DNA of 64,000 nt from Bryopsis sp. KO-2023. Taxonomy: Eukaryota; Chlorophyta; Ulvophyceae; Bryopsidales; Bryopsidaceae. The stretch is from NCBI GenBank assembly GCA_030272585.1, contig BSYQ01000001.1:5828001-5892000 (forward strand). The letters are read 5' to 3'. Shown here one piece after another: positions 1-13,307 of the stretch. The notes under the pieces are model-generated. The model had not been told where the DNA came from. It searched no databases and worked only from the letters and a program-made list of their open reading frames with translations. The position numbers and the translations under genes are program-made. Every line of letters starts with the position of its first letter. The stretch's first letter is position 1.

Positions 1-1890
1 GTGCCCCAGACCGTTTCCGCCCGCCGTGACCCTGTCCTCGTTAGACACACTATCCGTCAATGACTGACGACCTTTCGAATGACTATTTTCTCAAAATACA
101 CTAGAAGTCAGAGGCCGAGGAGCGCGGCCAGGTACCTCCTCCGGTTTACGGACACGCGTTCCGTGGCCAAACTTCATATACGGAAACTGCCTCAGCAAGG
201 CATAAACGGAAACACGCTGAAGTACAGTTCACCTGTCCATCGCTTATCCGCCCTTGTGCAACTCGTGTGGGACCTTCACAACAGTTGTGCCAACCAACCT
301 GTACAAAGGGCTTCCGCCATCAGTCTTCCCGACAACCATCAGCATCGACGGGGTGTTTTTTTGTTTTTTTTCTTTTTCCCAGAGTTCCACTTCCCGGGCG
401 AAAGCAAACACGAAGGCGGTGACTAAAAAACTTGTGGGAGGAAAAAACGAAAAAAAGGGGCCGCACCTCGGCGTTTCTGTTTCTCGCCGTTTTTGGGAAT
501 CGAAACTTACTAGCGTCGCAGAATCTTCACGTTCTCATCCCCTCTGGCCAAAATCGTCTGAGGGTTGCGGCGTTAGTGAGCACCACGGGTAGCCACCCAC
601 TACTGGCTGGGATCACATGACAACGTGGCCGTTGAAGAACGTAAAATAAATTACAAGAAATGATGTCCCGAAAAAGCTCACCCGACGTGCGTGATTCTAA
701 TGGCAGCGAACCGACGAGCCAGTCGCTGCAGGGAGCGAGTCACCGAGAACGACGGGCAGGAAGGATAGTATGTTTTGTCGGCGCTCTGTGAGTTGTCAGC
801 AGCTCACTGGTGCCCTTGTAACGTGGTTCGCGCACAGAGTCGGCGACACTCCCCGCACTTTGATGGATGAGTCGAGGCTGAGAAATCCAGGGAACTTCAC
901 AAGAACAAAACTAAAATGGGGCCTAAAAACTTATATGGAAGGAAACAACTGTGTGGGAGGATCAGATGGGTGCAACAGGAGAGAGTATGCTTGCGGACAC
1001 GGGGAACTCTTTTCAACTGAGCGCGTTTCGCCGATGGAACGTTGCTGTTGGCACTATGAAAACCAAGCGCAGGAAGAGCCCATCTCAGCGGCAAGGCCAC
1101 GCCGAGACGCGCGGCTTGTGGACGTCCGTTACTCGGATCAGTGCGTCAGCCCTGTATTGCTCATTTCCATACACACGGCCCGTTGAACAAAGCGTGGTTC
1201 CTTTTTCAACGAAAACTACTTTGAGGCGTGGGCTCTGCTCTTGGGTTGTGGGTTAGCATGTACTGTTTTAAGGACCGCCTTGCTTGTGGTGGCCAGCGCC
1301 AATGGGTGGGATTGTCCGCCGAATGGCTGCGAATGGAGGAACATCCATGGCCACTTAGGGCCTGGTGGAATCCAAGGGCACCCACGTGTACTGCATTGGA
1401 TCCAACAACGACAGACATGCAACAACCAAGAGCACGCCAAAGAAAGTCTGGAAATATAATGATGATGATAGGACCGCAGAGCCCAAGAAATAAAAATAGA
1501 CGACAACCTTCGTGAATGGGAGCACCAACCCTAAAATGCCATTCTTTTCGTCGTACTGTCAGGACAGCTTGTGACAAACAGCTTGCAGAGCCCTACACAA
1601 AGTGACACCTGCCATCCAAAATCTTACTAAATTCGAACGAGTGGGTTCTGGCGCTGACCAGCGAAGAAGACAACATGTCATCACATCACTTTGGTTGAGA
1701 CCAACCAAAAGTTCAAACAAAAAACGTTGAGAGGACGTGTCATTTTCCAGGTGCTCTCCCCTGTGGTTGTTCGTCATTGCACCATCCATTCGATTTATTG
1801 CCGCTAGGTCGAATCCCTCTACGTCGAATTTACCAAGTCATTGCTGTGACTGATAAAACGGAATTGCGCGTTTCATCTTCACACTTTCAG
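1..1890. other. No supportable gene
   Basis: Short open frames occur on both strands, but none shows a recognisable domain, a consistent chain of splice sites or a convincing start. The stretch from about 1,200 to 1,890 could hold upstream exons of the candidate gene that ends at 2324, but I could not link any exon in phase. A TA microsatellite (about 2030-2041) sits just inside the intron after exon A of that candidate gene. Confidence 0.4.
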
Positions 1891-2324
1891 CAGGACAACT
1901 TTCAGGGAAGTGGCTCGAGCAGCAAATGAAGTATCGGGAAAGTACATTTTCCGGTTCCCCCATTTCCAGCGTCGTCGAGCTCAAGGTAATAAACATCCTC
2001 CTGATCCCGATCTCTGTCTCTCTCTCTATATATATATATACACGATTTCAAAAGGTAAATTTTACTGTTCATTTATGCAGGCACACGCTGGACCTTCATT
2101 TTACCTTCTTTCGGACCTTTGGTTGCAGTGGAGTGTGTACCACTTCCAGGAGGGCTGGGAAATGTCCTAGGTGGAAAACATAGACATCATTGTAAGCTTT
2201 TTTTTCGTTGGCAGATGCCAGAGGTTCGAGTCTTAAGACAAGGCTTGCTGCCAAGGCTGCTGGTAGACATAAATGCATGGTCCACATGGTGAAAGGAAAT
2301 CTGTTCATCCGGTTTTGTTTTTAA
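1891..2324 (+). CDS. Unrecognised gene, last three exons
   Basis: Three short exons join without losing phase. The first is about 1891-1985 (acceptor CACTTTCAG, donor GTAATA). The second is 2081-2170 (acceptor TTATGCAG, donor GTGGAA). The third is 2215-2324 and ends in TAA. All the joined introns are phase 1. The peptide runs through FREVARAANEVSG, then PLVAVECVPLPGG, then LKTRLAAKAAGR, and the last exon ends FIRFCF. I do not recognise the family. The upstream start was not found, so only the 3' part is described. The evidence is the consistent phase and good splice sites, not homology. It could still be a chance arrangement, or the last exon could splice onward at a GTGAAA donor. Confidence 0.4.
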
Positions 2325-5209
2325 ATGTCCGACTCAATGTTTTCATATGTTGATGTTTGATGAGCACCTCCCCCAAAAAACATAACAGAAAAAAACAAAA
2401 TAAAAAAAAATAACAGAAAAAAACAAAAAAAAAACAAAAAAAAAAACAGAAAAGTACTTTGCTGCAGACCTAATACAAAACAGGTACCTGGTAACATAAA
2501 GGAGAACCCTGGCGGGCATCGAACATATCACAGCCGACGTCTCTTGTCTCGCCAGAATATCGGGCTGCAACCTTTCCACTTCTTCGCATCGAGTTTGTAG
2601 TCCCTCTCGAAGACACGCCTTCAGTCTACCGTCCAACAACGTAGGTACAGACACCAATTTTAGGCGAAAATCTTTCAGCACCAATCCCAGGCCTCCGTCG
2701 TTCGCTGACGAGTGTCTCAACCATCACGAGGTCTTTTTCTTTTTCTGCCTCACTCGCTTGGAAGAAAAACCCACAGATATTCCTCGTCGAAGCCTCAGGG
2801 ATAACGGCGAGACAACCTGAAGAAGAGGTCGCGGGGAGGTGAAAAAGTTTGCAGGACTTCTGGCGCCAACAGACGTTTTGTCATAAAAGCTGCTGTGGCT
2901 CGTTCGCGTACGACAGCGCTCGATACTGAACCCGCTGGGTAACTGGCGCAAAGAAAGTGTGAAACGCGAAATTACAAGGTGACGTGGGTATGTACGTAAA
3001 TTCGACGGAGCGGGATTCGACCTAGCGGGAATATACCCTCCATTCACTCTCACCCACCCAGAAATCCTGTGGTTCAGTGCAGGCCACTGTAATTCGCCTA
3101 CTGAATACTATAGGGGGGAAGAAAATACTGATTGCACAACTAGAAATACCACTAAAAGACTGGACTGGTGGGGAAGCCAAGAACAGCTTGGACTCCAGAC
3201 TATTCCCTCACAATCCTTGTGAACTTCTTAATCCCATCTGTAGTCGAGTTAAAGTCAAGTCATTGTTAAAGAAGCGTCACAAAGAATACAATTCTTCCTT
3301 TTATAGGCAAGTGTAAGCGTCGCCCAATCTGGGGTTCCCAACACATCAGTTAATTGTCGGACACATATCTCGTTCTATCGATGCAAGGGGTATAATTTTG
3401 ATCAATGGCCTTTGTGTGTTTGTAGCCTTGGGTTGTGTGTAATGCTCATGTGTGTGTGTACATGTTTCGGTCCTTTTCAAGACCCGATTTTTCCAAAAAG
3501 GTCTGTAAAAACGCAAATTCCAGTATGTGTGTGGCCCAGTGCTTGCTTTAGGATTGATGATCCGATTCACACATACACTTGTAAACTTCATGGATTGGAG
3601 GTTGGAGCCAAATGTAGGAATTTGGCGCTGGGACCCAAAGAAGCATTGTCCACATCCTTGGCGGCTAAATTTAACCTTTTTTTTTTCTCGACTCTCTGAA
3701 GTCGAGACTCCACTTTCACAGCAATGGCGACCTTCACGGCATTGGGGCAACAATGGATTGGTCAACATTTTCCCCTGGTGTACTGTAATGTTTTATCGAC
3801 AGTTTCCTTCCACTTCCTTCACTTCTCTTGTGTAATTTCCACTTCATTGTTCTTCTGACACTTTGTGCCATTCTTTGGAGTCACAAGAACTAGCAAGGAG
3901 GGAAGAATAAACAACGTTTTGTTTTTTTAGTTCAGCTACAAACGACCTCTGCAACGTTTTCCCGCTTTCCAACCTCCTGGCAGTTGCTGAAGTTGAAAGA
4001 TCATAGCTTTTTGATGTTTTGCGTGCCGCCTTTTTGGGTCAACGAAGATTGGCATGACAAGATTCATTTCAAGGGATCCAGAATCAAACTAGCGGAGATG
4101 AAAGAGGAACTTTTATGTTCCCTGTCACCTGTTTTTCTTTCGACAAACAAATGTGTTGTCTCGGCGCAGATGTGCTTAAACATATCTCTAACGACAATAT
4201 GCTTTTGTTGGTCTTCTTGTTTTCTTCGCATGTGCTCTTTGTTGTTGTTGCTGTTCATTCTTTAGACCTCATCATGAACATTCCCAGCCAATGAATAGTT
4301 GGTAAAATAGTGGTGTTTGATTTCGGAGTGGTGTTACTAACACAAGCAGACAAAACAAATCAAATCAATCAATATTACAGCCGCAGAAACCCAGGTAGGA
4401 TTTAGCCCCTTGTGCACTGTGAATGGAAACAACATATCGGTGGCTCATGGGCAATATGTAATTTTTTGTTATTGTTATTGCTCATGGCCTCGTTCTCACT
4501 GCTCACAAAACGAAGACGCCACAATGTTTGGATGAATGTTACTTATTAAACAAAAATTTGTTACAGCACCATCAAATCCAATTTCCCATGAAGGAAAAAA
4601 AATGCAACGTGCATGAAACCTGGTTCCACCCTAACCTTAATTCATCCTTCCGGAATCAAATTTTTTTGCAGAAGCCAAACTCTGTATTCCACACAACTGG
4701 GACATCAGGTTATGCTCGTTTTTATGGCATGATTCTAGCGGGTTGTGTCTTGGATTGTAAACTAGCTAATGACTGATTCAATACACAGATCAAGTTCTTG
4801 CGTTGTGTGTTTGCTCTGGATGATTGATGTACTTTGATTTGTCGTCATATTCTCTCAACTTAATTTCCGGAATGTAGGTCAGTGGGCAAGGGATCGATGA
4901 ATGTGAAGTGTGACGCTATGCTTGGCACAAACAATGCCTTTCAAGATTGGATAGTCAATACTTCTCATTGTTTCAGATGTTGCACATGTCTATTGTCCAA
5001 ATCGACTAAAATTTCTTCTCCCTCACTTCAGAAGTTGTAAACAATGATGCATATATGCGTGCAAAGAGTTGGGTTATCTCCCTGCAAGGATTCATCCCTG
5101 CACGCGTCTCTTTAAGATCATTTTTTTGCATCATTGTCTAACTCTCTTCCTAGGATTTGTGAGGCAGAGAACAACTTATTTCAAAACGCTTTTCCTTCAG
5201 GAAAGCATC
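2325..5209. other. No firm gene
   Basis: The region is AT-rich with A-rich runs at 2380-2450. Two adjacent minus-strand frames (2343-2720 and 2724-3053) are open for 125 and 109 codons and separated by a single stop. Their peptides look unlike a known family, and the second has the basic, serine-rich look of a possible targeting sequence. I do not call them a gene. Nothing else was supportable between 3,060 and 5,209. Confidence 0.35.
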
Positions 5210-8200
5210 CTACGACTCAGGACTTCGAGTTTCGCTGTGACCAGGCAACTTCATATCCATCATCCCTAAGAGATTCCCAGCAGGCCCTGCCATGCCATTC
5301 TGGCTGGAATATGACTCAAGCAACCCCCTGACTAGATTTATGTTGACATCCACAGGGGTCAATCCATCGTTGGTGTCCTCAGCAGCACTGCTGGTGGTGG
5401 GCTGGCTTTCATGGGGATCGACAGCAAAACTGCTGTCCAATTTGGATCCACTCAGCTCTTCATTCATGGCCACTGAGTAGGCTTGATTGAACTCTTCACT
5501 GTCCACACTGTCATCATCGCTGTCTGTTGCTGTCTCTGCCTACACCACAGCGAGAAGTTGAGAGTAAGAAAGAGTGGACATTGCCCCTAGCTCTTTTGAG
5601 ATCTCCACCCATTCATGGACCCCTCGGCCGCTTGGCCTTCTGGGTCTTTGCATGTCTCCCCATGTCGAAAAAGAAGAGACATCACCTATGACTTCAAAAA
5701 AATATTGTGCACAGCACACTCTCCTTTGTTTTCTTGCCGAACAGCCCAAAACACCATCAAACGCAGATCCTACTGCATGCGGATATCTGCAACAAACCTC
5801 CCAATGCTCTGAACTATGATCCATTGCTCCATCCATCCTTTCGGAGAAGCCTTCTGAATCTCCCTCAGATGATGATCCAGGATTTTCAGATTGATCCGTG
5901 GTGTTAGGAATGATCCCCAGGGCACCACGAAGCTCACTCACGAATCGTGATGTGTCGAAATTGATATCACCAAAGTTCTCTGGAAAGGCAAGAAAGGGCA
6001 ATTTATAGCTATTTATAGCGAAAACCCGTTGTAAAAAAATTTGGAGGGAAAAAAAGAAAAAAAAGAATGATCATACGGCACAAGAACAAGAGGTGAAGCT
6101 GAAGCTGACTGTCAACTTCTCCCTAGATTTTAGAGGAGGATTCACAAGACTACCTTCTGGCACTTCTGCACCCTCATGGGAAGACAGCTTGTCCACGAAT
6201 GACTTGAATCCATCGACCAACTGCTCAGGATCGAATGCATCTTGCTCAGAGAGGGGATCTCCTTGTTGCGTTTCCTTGTGAAGCTCTTTTTGTCGCTTGT
6301 TCAATTCGATGTCCAAATCGCTTTGCCCCATGTACAGCCAAGAGTCGTCGTCTTCTGCAAACAAATCCTCCTTGGGAAAGAGCGCACCAACTCCATCGGA
6401 GTCCTGAAAAGCAGCAGCAAAGATCTCCTCACGGCAATGGCATTTCTTCTCATATGAGCACTGTTTTTGGATGCAACAAACACATAATTTGCTTAGGTAA
6501 CCCTGATATAATGGTGGAAATTACCTTCAAAATATTATCGATTGCCATTGCAGTGGACGCCAGTTGGTTTATCTTCGATTGATGCCCCGAGCATGATAGG
6601 AAACTTGCGGAGGCCTTGGACAGCAGTTCTCGATGTCGCATCGACCCCGGTATGTTTTCGCCAAAATATCCATTTCGTTTCAAACTCCCCAAGAAATCCT
6701 CCCAGCCTGGCATGACATCCAACTGATCATCATGCTGGCGGCACATCCACAGAAATTGGAAATTCAAAACTATTGTACTAATCAACAAAATATAAGCTGA
6801 TCAAATAAGAGTAAAGCACAACACCTGAAAATTGAAAAAATAAGCACGCCATCCCAGTCACCCATCACTCAATTCTATTCACTGATTATCAAGATCAGTG
6901 AATATTTGATCGGCAGTTCTCTGGTAACTGAATATTGACCACATTCTGGCGAAAAAAAAGATGTCCCGAGAGAAGATTTCACCAAGTATTAGAATCCCCC
7001 CCCCCAAAAAAAAAACACCACACACACACAAAATGCCATTGCAAAAAACGAGGTTGAAGGAAAGAAAAAGGACAGTCTCTCTTTGGTGCTTTCAACAGAA
7101 ACAAATAAAAAAAAATCCCAAAGCAATCTTTCCTTTTTATATTAAATCCTCTTCAACCTCACCTTTTCTTCTCTTTCTGTGTGAGCAGCACTCCTGTGGT
7201 ACAGAATTTCCATTCCGCACGCGATTTTCAGTCCAATATCACATGCCTTGAACCCCTTATCTTCCCTGTCCAGCATTCGGTAGCCTTTTGGAGGGCCAAA
7301 TTCGTGTTGTGCCAATTGAGCATACGAGCATCTATGAAGTTTCACCATGACTGTTGCTAATTCTTTGCACGGAAACTTGGCCAGTTTTGAAACGATTTTC
7401 ATGTCCTCTTGATCTCGATGGATGAAAGAATGAATTGCAGGGGACACTAATTGGGGAGAGAATTTTAAGACGGCGGCGACTGTTGCGGGCAAGCGACACC
7501 TGGGATCGAGCAGTTCACCTTTTGGGAATGGCAAAGGAAAATAAAAACAAAACAACAAACGAATCTTCTTGGCTGTGTTTTTTGCTGAGGACATGGGTCC
7601 TTTGTATCACTGCCGATCCTTTTCATACATATTCTGAAAAGAAGGGGAGAATCGACGCCTTTCTTAAGCCAATTTCTTGGCCAAAATTTTATTTAGGGAA
7701 ACTCGAATGTGGGTGCGATACTTCGAATACAGGAATGATTGATGGAACAACAGATTAAAAATAAAACCCACAAGGTGGTCCTATTGCATCCCGAATAAAT
7801 AAGCATCATTCATGCTTACCGAGCCCAGTGCAAGTTGCTTGCCCCCCCTTCCGAGTAGCATTCCGTTCGCTCCCAAACACATCGTTGGACCTTCTCCTTA
7901 GCTTCCGTCCCCCCCGCCTTGATTTCATGCAATGCCTCAGACACGGTCAGTGCACCACCTCCACCTTTCTTCCCCATTTTCTTTTTGGAAACGAGGTGCA
8001 GGGCACCGTTGAAGATCCACACCCTATTGTTGCTGTCATCAGGCTTTAGCCATTTTGGGATGTGGAAGGCGGCTTCGATCAGCAGGAATTCACCGTCGTT
8101 GTCCCACACCTTGGCAGCCAGGTTAGGGATGTACTTGGTCATCCGTTGAAGCAGGGAAACAATGAACCACTCATCCTCCACGCTCTCCCCGAATCGAACG

Positions 8201-8834
8201 CTGCCCCAGAGACATTGCCCACCTGTACGACACAAGTTGATGTCGATATGCTTTCCCCAACCAAGTGAAAAATACCACAGAAAGTATATAATAGTGAACC
8301 CTTGATTTAGTGGACGTCTTGAACACCTCAAACATCTGAATTAACTCACATTTTCCAAGCTCCTCCCATGGTGGTGTTGCATCGAGGCTGGAATGGAGAA
8401 CAAAGGGCTCACGTTGCCATACATAATCCACCACATGTTGACCGATGCATGCCAGGCAACGATTTCTCAATTCATCGAGTGAAATTTCCCCTGTACCAAA
8501 AGCAGACATGCACATGCCCATGTCATCAGAATCAAGACAAGCCAAAACACCCCAACTTCAACAAAACAAAATCTGGTCAAAAAGGATGGATGGTGCCTGT
8601 AAGGGAAAACAGAAGACAGATACGATGTGAGGTTGGTCCAGGGTTTCAATGGGGAGGTAATGACAGTGTTGCACAAAAGTCCAACATATAATCAACAATC
8701 ACATGTACTCTCTGCATTTTTTTTATGGGCATAACATAACAATGTGCCATACCATTCGAGCAATCGTGCAGCGAGTAGGACATAACGTTTTCTTCGACAA
8801 CGTGACTTCGAGAAAACACATCGGTGATATCCAT
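5210..8834 (-). CDS. Ecdysoneless / SGT1-like protein, 8 exons
   Basis: This is a homologue of Ecdysoneless (ECD, called SGT1-like in plants and fungi), a conserved protein tied in other organisms to PRPF8 and U5 snRNP splicing function, R2TP chaperone binding and cell-cycle control. Exons read by eye are 8834-8753, 8490-8350, 8222-7820, 7499-7163, 6734-6525, 6403-6154, 5979-5798 and 5539-5210. They sum to 1935 nt (644 residues plus stop), close to the animal protein. Family blocks are visible: the YVWQREPF block in exon 2, RFGESVEDEWFIV and WDNDGEFLLIEAAFHIPKWL in exon 3, then a LPATVAAVLK block, an acidic middle, and the C-terminal block DVNINLVRGLLESYSSQNG followed by GPAGNLL. The start was chosen because MDITDVFSRS precedes the family's usual N-terminal strand. 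The C-terminal third is acidic and probably disordered. It is head-to-head with the gene at 9155. Confidence 0.93.
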
Positions 8835-9154
8835 TGCAAGCGGGATTCGAATCGTTGAATGCTGCTCGGGATGGGGTCGGAGCAAATCGGTTCAAAGTGA
8901 CAATTGACAGGGGTGTGAATGTGTGCTGAGTGGCGGCGAGCGATTTCTCTAACGGATCAAGGAAAATTATGCCTCCTCCTCCAACTTCACACTCTTTCCA
9001 ACTTCACACCAGAGTCTGAAGAGGAGTTGAGGGTTCCGGTTTGGGGGTAACCAGTGTTTGTCGGATTTGTCAAGTGGTCCTGCAGGCGGTTTGATTGTTA
9101 TCGTTCAGCGCTGCTGGGGAATTGGGCTCTGGCAAGCGGATCCGTCGGACAACG

Positions 9155-9869
9155 ATGGCGGAGGAATTCGACGGAGCGGTAAAAAACCGTTCACTGGCTG
9201 AACCCTTGGTGTAGATTCTCACCCATGCGAAAAACAATCGGTGTGGCACGATGCTGCAACGATTTCATATCATGGCAAAATCCTGCAACAGAATGAGGGT
9301 TTTAGAAACAAGTGGGACTGGTAACCTTCTTGGAGCTTGATTTTTTCCTGTTCTTTTGGGTTGTGGTTGTTTCAGACTCGGTGGTGTTTTTGAATTTGTG
9401 TTTTCTCTCCATTAAAGAATATTTTGAACCACTGTTATGTGCAAGTAAGCAGGTGAGAATTCCCCACTTGTTTAGTGCCCTCCAAAGCAGCACACCTTTT
9501 TTGCTGGGGGGGGGATGAAAGAGTGTCTATCCCAGGTTTGACTGGCATTGATGGTTCCAACAGGTCAAGGCTCCAAAGGCTCCAAAATTTCAAATGGTAG
9601 ATTTGGAGCCCCCACAAAATTGGAGCAAAATCAGAGAGAAATTGCTGGCATGGGACAGCGAACAGATCTTGCCAAGTCACTGGGACTGCATAGTTGCTTA
9701 CGCAAAAGAGTATGAGGAGACTCCGAACAAGCTACAATGGCACCAGTTTGTGGTATTTTTCTTTGAGAGTCCATCCTCCACTCTGAAATTGGACCATCGA
9801 TGGGATGAGTTGAAGGATTTCATGTTGAAAGAGATCGACATCTGTCCGGATTGGGTACAGTTTGAATGA
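9155..9869 (+). CDS. Small unrecognised protein, probably 3 exons
   Basis: A first exon (9155-9178) reads MAEEFDGA and ends at a GTAAAA donor. The last exon (9564-9869) follows a TTCCAACAG acceptor and encodes about 101 residues ending PDWVQFE, rich in Trp, Glu and Asp. A 27-nt middle exon at 9418-9444 (acceptor ATTAAAG, donor GTAAGC) keeps phase and gives 118 residues in total. Skipping it also keeps phase, so the middle exon is uncertain. The peptide (for example WSKIREKLLAWDSEQ) matches no family I know. There is no signal peptide or membrane segment. The start lies about 320 bp from the divergent ecdysoneless-like start, so the two may share a promoter region. Confidence 0.5.
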
Positions 9870-10054
9870 AAAAGAAAGGTGTTTCGTCCCCTTCAAGGTT
9901 TTTTGTTTGTTTTAGGAAAGGGGATTATCAATCGTTTCGTATACATTCCCCAACACAGCCATCAAACCCAATTTTCTCAACAAGGGAAGAAACACGAGGA
10001 GTGGGGTAATAACTCGAGGGGTGATGCTGATTTTTTCTTTTTCTTTTCCTTTTT

Positions 10055-10165
10055 GGGTTTTTTTTTTTTGAGGGAGGGTGTATGTGTGCACACAGCTGTA
10101 CATTAGCTTGTTTTGGTTTTTTTTGAGGAAGGGTGTACGTACGCACACAGCTGTACATTAACTAG
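10055..10165. repeat. Two-copy tandem repeat, about 55 bp
   Basis: Two adjacent units each consist of a T-rich tract, a GAGG(G/A)AGGGTGTA segment and the shared block CACACAGCTGTACATTA. The copies differ by a few substitutions. The repeat is intergenic, between the gene at 9155-9869 and EBP. About 400 bp further on, up to 10,768, I see only the probable 3' untranslated region of EBP. Confidence 0.6.
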
Positions 10166-10768
10166 GGAAAATCAGGCGGGCAACAATTTGGGTTGCTACC
10201 CTGATGACCAACTTGGAAGACCATCCCCCTTAGTTTTAAAAGAATTTGTGGTTTTCTTAATGATGTCCAGGACATGATTTCATCCATGCAATCGCCTTCA
10301 ACAAGGATAGTATGGATGCAATCACCAGACAAAAAGAGACTTTTTTAAGAAAATCCCAATTACAACTGCAATGGGGAATCTTCCTTACGCCCGCTTTTTC
10401 CTGCAAAGCCACGACAACAGAAAGCACAGCTCTGTTAAAAGTGACGCTGAAGTCATGTTTATAAAAAAAAAAGTGTGTTTTTTGCTCGCTCATTGATGGG
10501 CGAAAAGCATCAACACTGTGTTGACGTCAAAATTAGGACGCAGCTGGCTTCAATGAACCCTTTCACATGGTACATAAATTGCTGCAGACAACCCTTTTTC
10601 CAAATTAAAACATAGTTCTGATTCTTCCGAGTGTGCAATCTCCATCATTTCTGTGATGGCCAAGGAAAATCTCATGAATTCAATCAAGGGCTCGGCACAA
10701 AAATAATTCAAATTCACTGGTGGAAGAGTGGCAAAAGACTGCATTGCCAAAAGTGGTTTGCTGTTGGT

Positions 10769-12213
10769 TTAGACGGACCTGTCTGCATATCCGATCGCTG
10801 AACAAATTTGACGGGACAGATTGATAATGATGAGGGTAGGGCACACGATCCAAATGCCATTCATGCACCAAAAGTAGAACCACCAGTAGAGCGGTTCAGG
10901 CCTTTGGTAGGCGAAACCTGCAGCGCACACACGATAGATACAACCTATTGAAAAAGTCTGCTGATGAGCATTCTGTTGTATTGTGGAAGCATGGCAAACT
11001 CTACCTAAACCACAGATGCAAAAAGATCGGCTCAGCTGTGATACTTGCCATCGTGGAAACTTGTGTAAAAGTACAAGACGGTGCCGTAGAGCTCCCCTGT
11101 GACGATCAGCACCGTTAGGATTTGCCTCCAAGAGGAGCGTCTCATGTAACCCAAAATGCACAACATGCAAAGGGGCCCTTCCACAAATGCGGTGATCCCC
11201 TCGATTCCGATTGTACATCCATCACGAGTCAAATACCGGGAGTCAGCCTTGCCATACTCCTTCCCTACCAACAGCATACTGAAATTATTACAGGCAGGGG
11301 GGCACATGGGCATGATCAGACAAAAAAATCAACAGAAAACAAGGGGGAAATGTTGGTACTGGATCAAAAAAAAAAAAGTGGGTTGAGTGTACGATCGATT
11401 GAATTCCACCCCATCCAGCTCCAACCCCTGAATAGGTTAGTGGCCCCGAACTTGTCTCAAACTAGTCAACTATACATGGCAGTGACTAGTGCACCCTTCC
11501 AAAAAACATGAAACTTATGTTTTGTCCTGTTATGTGAAAGATAGTTTGATGAAAAAAGGAAAAGCACAGCTTCGCAAACAACAAAAACTCGAAATTAATG
11601 TATGAAAGGAGAGAAAGATTGAATCGTGAGTTGTGTGTGAACCTACATAAATTGTTCATGAAACTGATGAAGGGGGATGTGGAATGATCTCTGAAGAATT
11701 CGGCATGCACCACAACTGGACCTGTGAAAAAAAATCAATCATACACTGAACAAGCTTTTGAAACTGGGGAAAAAATATGATACAATTGGCAAACCATGTG
11801 TGGCCCATGCATGAAAAAGCCACTTTTAATTGTCAGTGGATTTGGATGTGGTGGAGGAAGAATGGAAATCGGATGCATCCAGATTCAGATTGAGAATTAC
11901 CTTCAACCACCATGTGGGTTATTCCAGAGAAACCCAGCCAACACACCACCAGACTTTCGCTGAACTTCAGTTTGCTCCATTCTGAAGCAGCCACAACGAT
12001 TCCATCAGTTGAAATTCACTTTTGCTTGTCATCTGTGGTCCTCTGCAAAACCTTCTATTTTTAGCAGAGACACTCACTCGCTACAAACAATAGCACCGCC
12101 GAAATAATAGCCGTTCCCGTGAAAAAAACCGCGAGAATGGTCGTGTAATCGATGTCGATGGGCTTGTAGCCTGGAAGCTCCAAGTCTTCCGGGAAATAGG
12201 GATGAGTCGCCAT
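10769..12213 (-). CDS. 3-beta-hydroxysteroid delta8-delta7 isomerase (EBP/HYD1 family), 5 exons
   Basis: This is an emopamil-binding-protein family sterol isomerase. The family moves the C8(9) double bond of sterol intermediates to C7(8) in the endoplasmic reticulum membrane. Exons are 12213-12078, 11981-11901, 11721-11643, 11278-11049 and 10917-10769, totalling 675 nt (224 residues), the usual size. The N-terminus HPYFPEDLELPGYKP matches the family's HPY-P-L-LPGY start. Membrane segments follow. Expected catalytic and binding residues are visible: His and Glu in GITHMVVEG, Glu in IGIEGITAFVEGP, and Asn and Trp in the FYFWCMNGIWIV helix. The in-frame Met 22 codons upstream was rejected because family proteins start near HPY. 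Intron 4 fits only if its donor is GC (ATG|GCAAGT), which restores the frame into GFAYQRPEPLYWWFYF. Confidence 0.92.
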
Positions 12214-13307
12214 AGTTTCAACCGACGCTTCCGACCAAGATCGGATGGGAAAGAAACTTTCGAAAATCGGCCCCCCCACACCTTATCACGACTGGGTTGT
12301 TCCGACCAGCTGCTCCACAACATCCTGCAACGTGACTAAACAGTTCGCTTCATTTCTAAGATTGCAATCTATTAAGGCTTCTAGATCAGTGTATTTTTTT
12401 TTCGAAAGTGGCCCTTTTGTGGCCCCTATTTGTCCGAAAAAAAATAGAATGTGGCCCAACTTCAAAAACAGAAATTACAAGGCTTGGTGTTTATACAGAA
12501 TTTACTTAATGTTGTTGGTTTTGATTTTTGTGGAAACTCGATTGATTTCTTGGATGTGGCCCGGGCTTTACAATCTTCGGGTGAATGTGGCCCTTTTGTG
12601 GCCCCAAAATTTGCCATTCTGATTTTTGGGGGGGCCAAAATGGGCCACAAACATCTAGAGTCTAGATGTGACATAATAAACTGTCGTACATTGTCTTTGA
12701 AGCCTAGAAATTGATCTTTTCCATTGAACAGCACTCTCAACAAGAAAGCATGCACAGGCCACAAACACCCAATCGGCCCATACTGTCCCTCATTTCTTGC
12801 GTGTGGAAATATGATCATTTGGTGGAACTACTTTTCCTGTGTTCTGTAATCAGTAGGTATTCGGTATGAGAGAATGTGATCTTTATAAAAAAAAGACACA
12901 GCTGTGTATACGACTACTGATAATAATTACAAAACAGCGAAAGAGCTATGAATTTCAGCGATTCTTGAAGCAAATTCCATTGTTGGCAGGAACACAGCAT
13001 CGAATCAACAATGTGGGATATCAAACTGAATGACACGACCACTGTTGATTGAAATATTTCCAACCATTCCGCAACGGACGGAAAAAAAAAGGAATCAACG
13101 CAGCAGCAAGCCATGCCACAATTATTCCCCACACCTGACAAAGAAATTCTTTCCCACCCACCCCAAAAGAAAGGGATAATTAAAAGAATAGTAACAACGT
13201 CTTTTGAAACAAACCAACAAGGGAAAAGAAGGAACAGCCAGATACAATTCCAAAAAGTCGTATGAATAGCAACTACAGACTAGAAATGGTGAGAAGAAAA
13301 ATTGTGA
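12214..13307. repeat. Intergenic stretch with repeated GTGGCCC motifs
   Basis: No gene was found here. Between about 12,407 and 12,655 the motif GTGGCCCTTTTGTGGCCC occurs twice in direct orientation, and a related copy occurs inverted near 12,635 (GGCCAAAATGGGCCAC). Similar CTAGAT words flank the block on both sides. This may be a small decayed inverted-repeat element, but I could not define ends or a target-site duplication. The left edge should contain the EBP promoter, and the right edge should contain the 3' end of the sulfotransferase transcript. Confidence 0.35.

Noticed and set aside
79..1577. Several 60-140-codon frames on both strands at the left edge
   Set aside because: They overlap one another and lack recognisable motifs and consistent splice borders.
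2343..3053. Two adjacent minus-strand open frames that might be a gene
   Set aside because: No start, splice chain or family was evident, and a stop separates them. Part of the first runs into an A-rich tract.
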